A stretch of 64,000 bases of DNA from Aurantiochytrium sp. KH105 (lineage: Eukaryota > Sar > Bigyra > Thraustochytrida > Thraustochytriidae): positions 1 to 64,000 of the forward strand of contig BGKB01000174.1 of NCBI GenBank assembly GCA_003116975.1, written 5' to 3'. Positions 50,500-60,897 of the stretch are shown piece after piece. Position 1 is the stretch's first letter. Each line of letters opens with the position of its first letter. The notes under the pieces were generated by a model. It was not told where the DNA came from and ran no database searches. It saw nothing but the letters and a program-made list of their open reading frames with translations. The position numbers were made by a program, and so were the translations under genes.

Positions 50500-52310
50500 T
50501 CAGGTCTTACAGTGGCCTTTCGGCGCGCGAGAGAAGACGCGATCGAAGTCTTCGCAGTCCTTCTCCAAATCGCGGATAGACGCATCAATCTTGGCCTGAG
50601 CGAAGTCGATGATGCGCACGGTGCCAGCATCGTCCACGACAAAGTTCCGCAGCAGCACGTCGCGGTGCGCGACGCGAACCGCGTGCACAGCCATGAGCGC
50701 CGCCCAGGCCTTCTCTCGAACGTCCTCGCTCACGGTGCTAGAATCGAGCGACTTGCCAGCGTAGGTGGTTGCGACGATGAGGTCGTTGAAGATGTGGCGG
50801 CCGCCGTACAGGTACCAGGGCACGTGCGTCCCCCAGAGGGAGCGCAGCTCGCAGTAGACGTCCATCTCGTGCCAAAAGGCAGACTCAGCCATGTGCGTTT
50901 CTTCCGGGGTTTTCGCCGGGGTCATGACCTTGACGACCGTGTCGACGCCGCCCGTGTCGACGCGGATCGTGAAGCCATACTGGCCTTCGGGGTACTGCTC
51001 GATGACGTCCAGCAGGCCTCCCGCGTAGGGAAAGCTAAGGTCGCTCTTGAGCGGGAGAAGCTCGCGCAGGGCCTCTTTGTCCCCAAGCGAGGCGGCGTCG
51101 GTCTGAACGCTAGGCGGAGCGGCTCCGCGACGCCCGCCACTTGCCGCTGCCCCCGCACTGACGTGATAACCTAACCTAACCGACGCCAGACGTCGGCCCA
51201 ATCGGGATTCCCGATCCGAATGTCCGTCTGGCAAATGGCCCGCAAATGCTCCTCGTCGAGCGTCAGGCGCGCCGCGCTGACCAAGTTGCGGCGCAGCATG
51301 CACGCGTACGCATGTCGCATCGATCCGCGACCCGTCGCCGTCGAGAGGAACGAGTCCGAAATGTGCAAGACGTTGTCGTTGTCAATCTTGAAGAACCAAG
51401 TCCTGTCGGTGGTGGAGAGAACGCCGTACCTGCAGAAAGAGCGTAGCATGTGAACGTAGATTTGGATAATTGGATAGCGAAACCGCACAGAGCTTTCCCG
51501 GTCAGGGAATCCTTCTCCCAGTTCCCAATAGTCGACCAGGTCGTCGCAAGCCATCTCCCAGGCGTTGTTCACAATTTCCTTGGCCTCGTCGAGAGAATCA
51601 GACGCACCTCGCGCGTACGACTCGGCGAGATCGTCAAGATCGTCTTCGGTCAGGCCATAGGGAAACTTCCCAGGCGACTTGTGCTCGTGCACGAGGAAGC
51701 GCGCGCGGCTCCGATCTCCCGGGATGAAAATGCCAGCCCTGGAGCGATCAACGCCGATGCCCATTTCCCGAGACCACACAATGTCCACCCGGTGCCCAAT
51801 GCCCGGCGCCTCTGGTTCGACGTCAACATCAAAGGGCTTCCATCCGTTTGGCGCGGTGTCTGAATCAGGTGCTAACGCCTCACGCATCGCTCGGTTCACG
51901 AAATCGTCATTGAAGCGATCGACTGCTCCTTGCTCGGTGATTCTATGAACACGCCTGTTATTCGTTAGAAACGCAAACTCCACGACGGGGACGTCGCCGA
52001 AGCCGGCCTCCTGCCTGAATGTATCCCATCCAACCTCGTCGCGGAAATCCTGCCAGCGGGTCACACGCTTGGGGAACAGGTCGAGGCGAGCTTGCACGCC
52101 GCTCTGAGGCGCAAGACCTCCGCGGCTCCTCGACGAGGACTGCGAGCTTGCGCGGCTTCTCGGGGCCAGATCGTTATTGAAAAAATTGGGATCAACTTGC
52201 TCGACGCGTTGCATCAACTCTGCCTCGTATGCATCAAGATGAGCGACCATCGAGGCGCGTTCCATTGGCGTGTCAAGAAGGACCTCGGCAAAAGGCTTCG
52301 TGGTCGCCAT
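50500..52310 (-). CDS. Crinkler-type REase-kinase protein, probably two exons
   Basis: Two overlapping frames form one protein of about 579 residues. The first (51181-52310) has a serine-rich linker, then a PD-(D/E)XK nuclease-like core with Asp176 (GHRVDIVW) and Glu209-x-Lys211 (VHEHKSPG). The second (50500-51109) is a protein-kinase-like domain: TVVKVMTP lysine, AHRDVLLRN catalytic loop and VRIIDFAQA metal loop (DFA instead of DFG). This REase-plus-kinase pairing is typical of Crinkler (CRN/CR) effector families of oomycetes, chytrids and other protists. The first frame stops at a TAG inside a doubled TTAGG (51170-51179). Either a 71-nt intron (51110-51180, donor GTTAGG, acceptor CCTAG, phase-correct) or a 5-bp duplication explains it. 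No signal peptide is visible. Whether it acts on another organism or within the genome is unknown. Confidence 0.7.
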
Positions 52311-52514
52311 CGCGCCGCCCTTCCTCCCTCTCCCACGCGCGCTCGCGCTCGCGCGCGCTCCTCTCCGCGCCCCCTCTCTCTCCGCGCGCTCGCTCGTGCG
52401 CGCGCACGCAAGCCCTCCCTCCTTACCCCGCTCGCGTGCGTCGTTCTGGGTCTGCAGCCGAAAAGAAAGAGGTTTCCGTGAATCACTCGCTCATGGGGGG
52501 AGAATCACTGTTTC
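52311..52514. promoter_or_regulatory. Upstream flank of the Crinkler-type gene
   Basis: Short GC-rich spacer with CGCTCGCG repeats, between the start of the Crinkler-type gene and the 3' end of a decayed gene on the same strand. Nothing else is seen. Confidence 0.35.
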
Positions 52515-53760
52515 TTATCTTAGCGAGGAGTTCAGCCTGCCACTGCGGCGCGTCGAGCGCTTCCCGTCGCCGCGAGCCCGCGGGCGCTTCTTGTTCGCGC
52601 GGAATTCACTGAGGCGGAAGGACGCCTTTGTGCTGCGCAGCGTCGAGGCGAACTTTTTCGCGTAATCCTGCGCAGGAAAGGCGTCGGCATTGCCTCGGCG
52701 CAGGGCAAATCTCGCGAGCACATTCAGGGTCTCCCAGCGCATGTCTTTGCCTAGAAATTCCCCGATCATCGTTTCGCCCAGGCCAGTGCCCTTCAGCGGC
52801 AGCGGGGAAAGCGACCGGCGAACGAGTATGTATTTCTCGTAGTATTCGCGAAACAGCTCGAGGAAGATTTCCTTCTGCCAGCTGGACTTCTGCGCACTTG
52901 GTTCGACCAAAGGCTTTTCGCAACGACGGCCGAAAGGGCTCGACGGCGGGGAGGAACCCGTAATCCCTCGGAGATTTGTCCTTGGAGATGAAATTGTCGA
53001 CAACTAAGGTTTTCTGCACCCACGTTGGGCCGCGTTTCCTTCATGGCCGCATATAGAGCGACGATTCTGCTGGCGTCTTCCGCGGACACCGAATGAAAAG
53101 GGCGGAGATACTTGGCGATGCCATACACCGAGTGCGGCATGTCAAGAAGTCCTCCTCGCATCGGACGACGGGAAGTAACCCAGGCCGCGAGATCCTTGTA
53201 CTGCGCAATGGGGATGCGTCGAAGCGTCTCGGCAGTCCCGTGCTCCGGGGAGAGGGTTTTGAGGTCGTAGATAGGCGCGAATCGGCTTGGCTACCGCCAG
53301 GCCATGGCCGTCTGCGGAGGGAAAGTGTTCCTGGACAAACTTTGCTTCGACGGGCCCAGGCGACGCGTTGATCTCGGCTAAAACTTCCGCTGCGGGTTTG
53401 CACTCTTTGTTGAAAAAGTTGGAGAGGAGCATCGGTTATGAAACGCGAGCATTTCCGCGTGCAAGAGCCACGGCTTGTAAGCACGGGTAAGTTCGCGCAG
53501 GACGACCGGGTCCTTTTCTTCGTAAACCCGCGCGATAATCGAGCCGTAGATCGCCGAGTAAAGAACGCCGCGGCTGCAGCGCGCCGAGGAGGCTGGCTTC
53601 GAGGTCTCGAAGGAGGGGTTGGCTTGGGTCGCCAGGATGCGTGCTATACGGACATAACCATCACGCGTCGATGATTGAGAAGGACTCGGGGCTCTGCAAA
53701 GACTTGCTCAAAGAGGACCTGGTATTGGTCTAGCCGAAGGAGCCTGACTTGCAAGGAGAG
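52515..53760 (-). pseudogene. Decayed gene with at least four frame changes
   Basis: Protein-like sequence runs along the minus strand but hops between all three frames. Pieces include one near 53750-53660 (VRLLRLDQYQVLFEQVF), one at about 53640-53440 (SAIYGSIIARVYEEKD), one at 53432-53300 (LLSNFFNKECKPAAEVLAE), one at about 53300-53020 (IPIAQYKDLAAWVTSRRP, YGIAKYLRPFHSVSAEDA), a short piece near 53010-52930 (TLVVDNFISKDKSP) and one at 52925-52515 (KEIFLELFREYYEKYI, MRWETLNVLARFALRRG). Shifts occur within a few bases, too close for introns, so small insertions or deletions are the likely cause. I do not recognise the family. The basic C-terminus and position next to a Crinkler-type gene suggest another accessory gene in decay. 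Confidence 0.6.
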
Positions 53761-53906
53761 ACGGGAGAGCGAGAGCGACCAGTGCCTCGAGGCTAACGCG
53801 CCTGGCCGCGCTCGCGGCACGCATGCGGCGCGAGGACATGGCGAAACACGCGAAGAGCTACTAGTAGTGAAAACGAGTGTCTCGACAAAACGGGAAAGCG
53901 TGTACG

Positions 53907-54297
53907 ATGCGCGTGTTCGAAGTCGTGTTCACGAAGCAAAAACGCCAGAAGCGTAAGGTAGGTTGCGCGCAGCTGCAGCAGCAGCAGCAGCAGGAACACC
54001 AGGAGAAGACAAAGCAACACGTCAAAGAGATCTCGACTGACTGACGCAACACGCCGATCGAGCGCGCAGCGATGGACCGACGGCTACCTGACGGTCTCCG
54101 AGGAACGGAGAAAGCTCAAGTTGTACGCCGCGCCTGATGACGACAGCGGCGCAGAGGTTGCGGTCCGCGGTCGTGTGCTTGACGAACTCTTTGTGAACGA
54201 CACGAACAACATTGAGGAGGACATTGAATTTGAAAATTATCTCGTGGAGCGCGGCGCACCTGTCGACCTCGCGGCGCTGTCGACGCAGGCCCCGCCC

Positions 54298-54356
<59 letters not shown>

Positions 54357-57300
54357 GGAGCAGCAAAGAACGAATCCAACGCCTTCTCTACGAGCGCCGC
54401 GTCCGCGTTCGGACCTCTTTTCTGGATCCCTTGCGCGCCCACGGCCCGCCCAGCGCCCCGGACCACGCGCCCATGCTGCGCTCCTGAACAGTGAAGAGCA
54501 GCGTGGAGCGAATGCGTGTAATGACAACATTGCGCTAGCGGCGACAACTCATCCGAGTGACATTGCAAAGCCACTTCCATGTCTGCGGACTTCGAGCGAC
54601 CTGATGGAACTCATGGGTTTTGAAACGCCGAGCAGCACGAACACTAATCTCAACAACCTCGAGAACCATCCGCCATCGAACAAGCCAAAGACGTCATCAT
54701 CGCATCCTTGTACCCGCCCTTTTACCCGTCCCGCCCCATTGCAAAATGAGCGCATCTCAGCCTCGAGGGCAGCCACTCCTTCTCCCTGCCATGGTGGCGG
54801 TACAGCCCCCAAGACTGAAGCAACGTCCATTACCCGTCTCAGGCCCGTTGCCTCAGCTTTTAAGCGCCCTCGTGTTTGTACAACGCCTTCAACGACAAGT
54901 GAAACTTTATCAGTTTCAACGTCACGCATCGCTTCAACTTCGTCAAACGCATCATTGCTGCACAAACCCAAGCCGGCAACGCACGAAAAAATCGCCCAGC
55001 CAAACGTGGCAGCTCCAAAGAGCGTGGAAGCCATGCTACCAGCCCAAACTCTGCACCTGGCGCTCCGCTTCCGCCAGCAAGGCCCTTGGAATCTCTCGCG
55101 AAATTGTGTTCATGCATTTCCTGCCGATGACGCAGGGAACGAGTACCTCAAGGTCTTTCAGCAGCGTTCCGCGGACATTGTTTGTGAGGAAATGCAAGCT
55201 TCGCTCGACAGCTTTGCAGACTTTTTGACGCGCGGAGGATCGAAGAAACGTTTGCAGGAACGCTACGATGACAACTGTACCCTATTTCGCACAATGCCAC
55301 GGCCGCGAGCATCGGACACGTCTCGTCGCCAAATGGGAAAATCCAAGAGGAAACATCGTCGCTACGGCCGGAAATCAAAAGTTGGTGGCGTCGAGGACGA
55401 CGAAGATGTGAACGATCAAGATTTGAAAGACGAAGAAGAACAAGCAGGAGAGGGAGAGGAGCAGGAGGAGAAGGTAAAGCAGCCGCGGATCTTCTTGACT
55501 TCGAACCGTCTCAAAGACAATCGTGCAGCTCGTAAGGCTTGCCGCTTTGGCGATCTCTGGTTGGTCTCACGCACACCTTTTTCAAAGCAAGCCGTGGCAG
55601 ACCATGAGCGCATTTGGGTCTTGCAATCCATTTGGCATGGTCCAAGCGCGGAGGGAGTCCTGGAAGTCGTTCCAGTGTCTTCAAACTTTGATCCTCGTCA
55701 AGTCTCGGCACGATGGCAGCAAAAGACGCGGGTGAGCGTGCTCCACGGTCCAAACCTTGAACATGAACTTGCCATGGCGCGCCTACTCGAGAACTTGAAT
55801 GAGACAAGTTTGCCGCTTTTTCCATCGCTCACCCTGCCTCGAGCGCGCGAGAGCTTTTGCGGTCTCCTCGCGGGAAATGCGCGAGCGGAAGTGATGGCCA
55901 ACAATGCAATGCACGAAGTCGCTGCACAATTCAAACTCAATCAAGATCAGCAGGCTGTGCTTCGCAGAACCAAGGCTTGGCTTCTTGACGAAAAGACGGA
56001 CCCGGTCATTCTTGTGCATGGGGCGTATGGAGCCGGCAAGACGCAACTTTCAGTGGCTGCAATTGTCTTTTTGACTCGTGTGCTCGACACCATTGGGGAC
56101 CAGACGGTCCGCATCTGCGTGGCAGCCGCGACAAATGTGGCTGTCGACAATGTTCTAAAAGGTCTCAAGCGACATGGGTTTGATGCATTTAACCGCGTGG
56201 GTAGTATTCGGAACATGGACCAGGAGCTCTTGGAGCACGCTTTGCATTACAGCGAGCGTGGTTTGGCTGCGGCAGTGCAGGATGCGCGAGCACAACTCAC
56301 GGACCTCGCTCGCGATACGTTGCGCACAACGCGCAGCGCTGGGCCGAGCCAGGCGCTACAATATTTGGAAAAGACGCCCTTGACCAAGCTCGCCAAAGAA
56401 CAACAGCGTCGTGAGATGCAGTGCAGGGTTGTAGGCGTCACGTGTTGCAGTTCCTCGCGCGAATTTATGATGCAGACCTTTCAGAAACCTGGGGTACGCA
56501 CCATTTGCCTTATTGACGAGGCCGCACAGGCCGTCGAAGCCCTATCGATGCTCCCGCTCGTACGCACGCGCGCCCAGGTCGCTATGCTTGTTGGCGATCC
56601 TCTTCAGCTTCCGCCGCTGACGGCCACTCAGGCGATTCCGCAGTGTGCGCAAAAGTCGTCAAGCAGTACCATGCCATCGAGTCATGCGGCGCCCAAGCGG
56701 TACGCGGATGGGGCAACCTCCATGTTTGACCGTCTGCGTCGTCTTGGACGCGAACCTGTACGTCTCTCGGTGCAGTATCGCTGTCACCCACGCATTAGCG
56801 AGATTTCGAGCAAGCTCTTCTACGACGGCAAGGTTCGTAGCGGAATTTGTGCGGCAGACCGTCCAGCGCTGCTTGCCGGTCTTCCAGCGGTTGGATTCTA
56901 TGACGTCGGAGCTGTGAATGAGAAGCGGACAACCGATGGCTCGTTTGTGAACGAACGCGAGCAATCATTGGTCTGCATGATGATCTCAAAACTCATTGAG
57001 GCTGGCGTGCGTCCTGAACAAATTGGTGCCATTGCTTTGTATCGTGCTCAAGCGGAAGCCATTGAGTCTCGTCTTCAGGCCGGTGGACGTTCAAACGGGG
57101 TCGCTGTCTCGACCGTGGATGCCTTTCAAGGTGCGGAACGAGACGTGATTCTCATTTCAACGTGTCGCACCTCTGGGCCTGGGTTCACAGCGTGTCCTCG
57201 TCGCGTAAACGTAATGATCACTCGCGCAAGGCATCATCTCGTCATTCTTGGCCGTCGCGACGCGCTCTGCGTCTCACGTCTCTGGCGCGATGTCTTGCAA

Positions 57301-57423
57301 CAGTGCGATACACAGACGTCATTGGAAGGTGTGCTGCAGCATCTCAACGACGCGGCGCTCGAGGCACGTGAACATGCCTTTGACGAAGACCTTGAGCTGG
57401 AGCGCGAGCTGCATGGCGGCTGA
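53907..57423 (+). CDS. ZGRF1: ZGRF1/Mte1-like SF1 DNA helicase, two exons
   Basis: A 1,134-residue helicase. Exon 1 (53907-53957) encodes MRVFEVVFTKQKRQKRK, then donor GTAGGT; exon 2 is 54070-57423. The intron (53958-54069, 112 nt) has CTGACTGAC 24 bases before the CGCAG acceptor. The joined start continues RWTDGYLTVSEERRKLKLY, matching the DUF2439 domain (TKQKxxKxKxWxDGxL) of ZGRF1 and yeast Mte1. A polyglutamine tract (about 94-115) and a long disordered region follow. The Upf1-like SF1 core has Walker A GAYGAGKTQ (near 667), DEAA (near 832), GDPLQLPP, QYRCHPRIS and DAFQGAERDVILIS. ZGRF1 and Mte1-Mph1 dismantle D-loops and protect forks in recombination repair. No GRF zinc finger is visible. 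Without exon 1 the frame has no ATG and misses the DUF2439 start. Confidence 0.88.
54298..54360 (+). repeat. (CAACAG)n polyglutamine-coding tract
   Basis: Mixed CAG/CAA repeats encode about 20 glutamines in the helicase. Frame is preserved. A (CAG)n tract also lies just upstream in the intron (53974-53990). Confidence 0.95.
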
Positions 57424-57635
57424 GATGAATTGCGAGCATGGAACTTTTCCAGCGATTCTCAAGGCTCACAAGCATGTCATTTGACAAAAGCTGATGTACG
57501 CATGTCTTATTGACGAACCTCAGGCAAGCATGTCTCTTGACGAAAAGAAGCTGGAGCTCCTCGCCCGACAAGAGGCAGACGTCCACTAACTAGGCAAGAG
57601 AAAGAAAAGAAAAAATGAGGAAAGAAAAAAAAGGA
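57424..57635. other. Convergent 3' spacer (helicase / ARS2)
   Basis: Short 3' region with an A-rich GAAAGAAAAGAAAAAATG stretch. Nothing else is seen. Confidence 0.4.
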
Positions 57636-60326
57636 TCAAATGTCCGAATAGTCAATCACGGTCCGAAATTTGCGAGGCTGCTGCGCTTGAGGCCCTCCCA
57701 TTCCCATTGAGGGGGTCGCGGAACCATCCGCGACCACAGCGCCCGTGCCATCGCCAAAGTGCGCCTTGTAGTAGCTTCGATCCTTGGGTTTGGCATAGTC
57801 TGGCAGCGGCGGAAGAGGCTTGTCGTCGGCCCCGAGGAACTCCTCGCGAATGAGCTCGCGGACAGCCTTGACGCGCGCGGCATTGAGCTGCTCGACTTGC
57901 TTGGTCCGAATGTGTTTGTGAACGAATTCTTCGGAAGCAAACCGCTTGAACGGCGGCAGCAGGCATCGATACTTGCCCTTTTCCTCGAATCGCGTCTGCG
58001 TCTTACAAAAATCCTCCTCAGCCTTGGTCATGAGCTCCTTGGCTCGCTCCAGCTTGGCTGCGCGTACCTCGCGCTCGGCCTGTACCTTTTCTGGGGCGAA
58101 ACGTTTGAGCCAAGAGGCCACCGCCTCATCAACGTTGCGGAGGTACGTGGACTTGCGAGGCTCAAGAATTGCCTTGAGCGCCTCAAAGAACTTGGCATCC
58201 GCATCCATCGGCTTGTCAGTGTCTGCTTCAGCCTTCTTTTGATCTTCTTCGCCCTCGGCCTTTTCCTCGTCTCCACCTTGGTTGGCATCGCCGTTGGCCT
58301 TGGCCCGTGCGTCGGCAATGTCTTTCCAGCCTGCTTCGCGGGCTTCCTTTGTGGGGAAATGACGCAGGTACGGAAGCATGTTCAGCTGCGCCATCTCGCC
58401 TGCAGACACGTACATGCGGTGGCCGTAGTAACACGTGAGATGAACGTGGCGCAAGTAGCCCAAGATGACATCAAGTTCGCGGCGCTCGCGCCTCAACTCC
58501 TTTGCCTCACTGGCGTAATCGGACGTTGCCTCGGCGACATCCTCTTCCTTGTCACCTTTTTCAGTCTCTGTGTTATCCGCAGCCGTGTCGAGCATCGTTT
58601 GCACAGGTTCCGATTTCAAAAGCGCGTCAATACCGGTTTCGACGCCCCGTGCCTGGTCAAGTAGAAGTGCGACTTGATGTGCTTGGTGGAGGTCAATTTT
58701 GATGCGTGCAGGGCTCGAGACTTCCTTAAAGGCGAATCGATTACCCAAAAGGCGACGCTCCAGCACAGAGAGCTCCACCGTCTCTGGTTCGGCGCCCGGG
58801 GTTACTGGCGTGGCCTTGGCCTGGAGTTTCCCGAGGCTTCGCAATGCGTCGGCGCTCTCCTTGGTATCGAAGGCCACCCAGGCATCTCGATTAAAAAGGT
58901 TTCGCCCTGAGTTCTTGCGCGAGCTGCCACCATGCTTGTCCACGAGTAGCGGTTCGCCCAAAAGCAGCGAGAAGCTTGCTGGCGCGTTTTGCCCCACAGC
59001 AGCAGCAGCAGCAGCAACAGCACCACCACCACCACCATCACCGCCACTGACGTTGCTGCTTGCGAGAGCTTCGCGAACTGCGCTGGTAAGGGCTTGGAAG
59101 GTCACGGCCGGAGGCACACGCGGAAGAAAGATGACGTGCTTGTCAGCAAGCGGATCGCCAATCGCCTTGGCAATTTTAGGCTTGCGACCAGACTCGGGGA
59201 CCGCGTCCAGCACCGGACAGAGGGCCTCAAGCTTGTCTTGCTTTGCTTCTGCAAGCATACGTGCAGCCTCCACAGAGGCGTGTTGGCAAATGGATTCCTC
59301 GAGAGCAGCCACGCGTGTCACATCGTAGCGGTTTAGAAACCACTCCTCCGTGCCGTGTGTGTCAAAGTAATCACTTGCCTGCTTGGCCTGCCATCCCTGA
59401 ACGTATGCCTGGTACCCAGCTTCGGACACGGGCAAGCGATTAGTCTCTTGCTGATGCGCCCACGCTGAAAAGGAGAAGAGCGGGTCGAGTCCAGGTTGCT
59501 GCTGCGCGGGTCCCTTGGCTTTGCTCGTGCTGCCTGCTCCGGTTGCCTTGCTGCTTGCGCCGTCGCGATCACGGCTCGTGTCCTGTCTGCGACGACGCTT
59601 GTTGTCGCGCAGAGACGCCCGGGAGCGGCTACGACTGCGACTGGGACTTCTCCGCCTTCGCCGTCCGCTGCGGTCGCGCCCGGGTGACCGCGTGCGGTAC
59701 GAGCGTCTGGATCTGGATCTGGATCTAAACCTCGATCTCGAGCGCGATCTAGACCGCCGCCGCCGGTATCGTCTGCGACTTGCACTTCTGCTCCGGCTGG
59801 ACCCCGAGCTCATGCTTCTCCCGCGTCGCCTCCTGCTGCTCGCGCGGCGGTGGCTTCGTCGCGGCGAGTCGCGGCTGTCGCCGCCGCTGCTGCTGCTGCT
59901 GCTGCTGCTCGCGCTGCCGCCGCTGCTGCTGCTGCGGCTCCTGCTCCTGCTTCGACGGCTCGCGCGGCTTCCGCGGCTTCCGCGGCTTCCGCGGCCGCGG
60001 CCCCGGTCGCGGTCGCGCCCGCGGCCCCTGTCTCGCGCGGCGGCGTCGTCGCGCTCGTCGCGCGCGCGCTTGTTGTCCCCGCGCCGCGTCTCGGCCTCCA
60101 TGCCGTCGGCGCCGCGCCCCGCCATCTCGCCCCGCGGCCGCCGCCTTCCCGCTCTGCCGCCGCCTGCCCGCTCTGCCGCCGCCTGCCCGCTCTGCCGCCG
60201 CCGCGCGCCCGCCTCGCCTCGCCTCGCGCCCCGCCCGCGTCGCGAAGACCAACGCCTCGCGAAGGCCAACTGCTGGTCGCCGCCGGCGAGGGTCCGCCGC
60301 GACCCCGCGCGGGTCGATATTATCAT
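57636..60326 (-). CDS. SRRT: ARS2/SERRATE RNA effector protein
   Basis: Up to 896 residues; a nuclear cap-binding-complex adaptor linking nascent transcripts to 3' processing, export or decay and small-RNA pathways. About residues 100-260 are an RS/RGRD-rich region (RRSRSRSRSR type). Then come the SERRATE/Ars2 N-terminal segment (YFDTHGTEEWFLNRYDVT), an RRM-like region around KHVIFLPRVP, the conserved LDVILGYLRHVHLTCYYGHRMY helix, and the zinc-finger-like segment KYRCLLPPFKRFASEEFVHKHIRTK, where a full C2H2 set is not evident. The C-terminus DYSDI follows a flexible tail. The upstream ATG gives 67 extra low-complexity residues that include 21-bp tandem repeats; the ATG at 60123-60125 (MAGRGADGMEAETRRG) may be the real start, giving 829 residues. 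A polyalanine/glycine loop interrupts the RRM-like part. Confidence 0.9.
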   Translation of the reverse strand: MIISTRAGSRRTLAGGDQQLAFARRWSSRRGRGARRGEAGARRRQSGQAAAERAGGGRAGRRRPRGEMAGRGADGMEAETRRGDNKRARDERDDAAARDRGRGRDRDRGRGRGSRGSRGSRASRRSRSRSRSSSSGGSASSSSSSSSGGDSRDSPRRSHRRASSRRRRGRSMSSGSSRSRSASRRRYRRRRSRSRSRSRFRSRSRSRRSYRTRSPGRDRSGRRRRRSPSRSRSRSRASLRDNKRRRRQDTSRDRDGASSKATGAGSTSKAKGPAQQQPGLDPLFSFSAWAHQQETNRLPVSEAGYQAYVQGWQAKQASDYFDTHGTEEWFLNRYDVTRVAALEESICQHASVEAARMLAEAKQDKLEALCPVLDAVPESGRKPKIAKAIGDPLADKHVIFLPRVPPAVTFQALTSAVREALASSNVSGGDGGGGGAVAAAAAAVGQNAPASFSLLLGEPLLVDKHGGSSRKNSGRNLFNRDAWVAFDTKESADALRSLGKLQAKATPVTPGAEPETVELSVLERRLLGNRFAFKEVSSPARIKIDLHQAHQVALLLDQARGVETGIDALLKSEPVQTMLDTAADNTETEKGDKEEDVAEATSDYASEAKELRRERRELDVILGYLRHVHLTCYYGHRMYVSAGEMAQLNMLPYLRHFPTKEAREAGWKDIADARAKANGDANQGGDEEKAEGEEDQKKAEADTDKPMDADAKFFEALKAILEPRKSTYLRNVDEAVASWLKRFAPEKVQAEREVRAAKLERAKELMTKAEEDFCKTQTRFEEKGKYRCLLPPFKRFASEEFVHKHIRTKQVEQLNAARVKAVRELIREEFLGADDKPLPPLPDYAKPKDRSYYKAHFGDGTGAVVADGSATPSMGMGGPQAQQPRKFRTVIDYSDI

Positions 60327-60897
60327 GGGTCGCGCCGCCGGCGAGCTCCGATTTCGTGCGCGGCGTCGCGAGGACAGAGAGTGCGATTGCTCTCCGTCGA
60401 TGTGAATGCGAAAGCGGCGAGGGCGGCGGGCGTGGGTGGCTCTTGAAGCATCGTCGTGGCTTTCGGGACTTTTGCTTTATGGGGTACATTTTTGGCGGGA
60501 TGAATGCTGCGCTGCACAAGCTCAACTCCGAGTCATCATCACGAGTGACGGACTTGACTTGTTCATCGGCGCGTCGTCATGCTCAGAAGCTGATGATGGC
60601 AAGGTACAGTATAGTGCTTGGAGACGCCAATGAGGTGTTCCCTACCGCGAAATTCTGTCTCGAACGCAGCTCTTGGGAACAGTTTTGAGAAGCGTCGAGA
60701 GACCTTGCTTCCATTCGCTGCCGTCGTGGATCTCGATGCAATCTAAAGTATTCTATTCATTATTTGTGTTAATTCTCTGTCGAAGAACTTTGTTGTCGCA
60801 TGTGCTACTTATCAGGCTCTCTCCTCGGTTTTCTTGAAATAATGGTTTGGAGAGAATTCGCTGCGGGTCCCAACGTCCTGAAAACATCGCTTTGCAG
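60327..60897. promoter_or_regulatory. Upstream region of ARS2
   Basis: About 570 bases between the ARS2 5' end and the 3' end of the next minus-strand gene. Moderately AT-rich after 60700. No repeat or gene is supported. Confidence 0.4.

Noticed and set aside
59515..60405. 296-codon plus-strand frame opposite ARS2
   Set aside because: Leu/Arg-rich mirror of the RS-rich region of ARS2.
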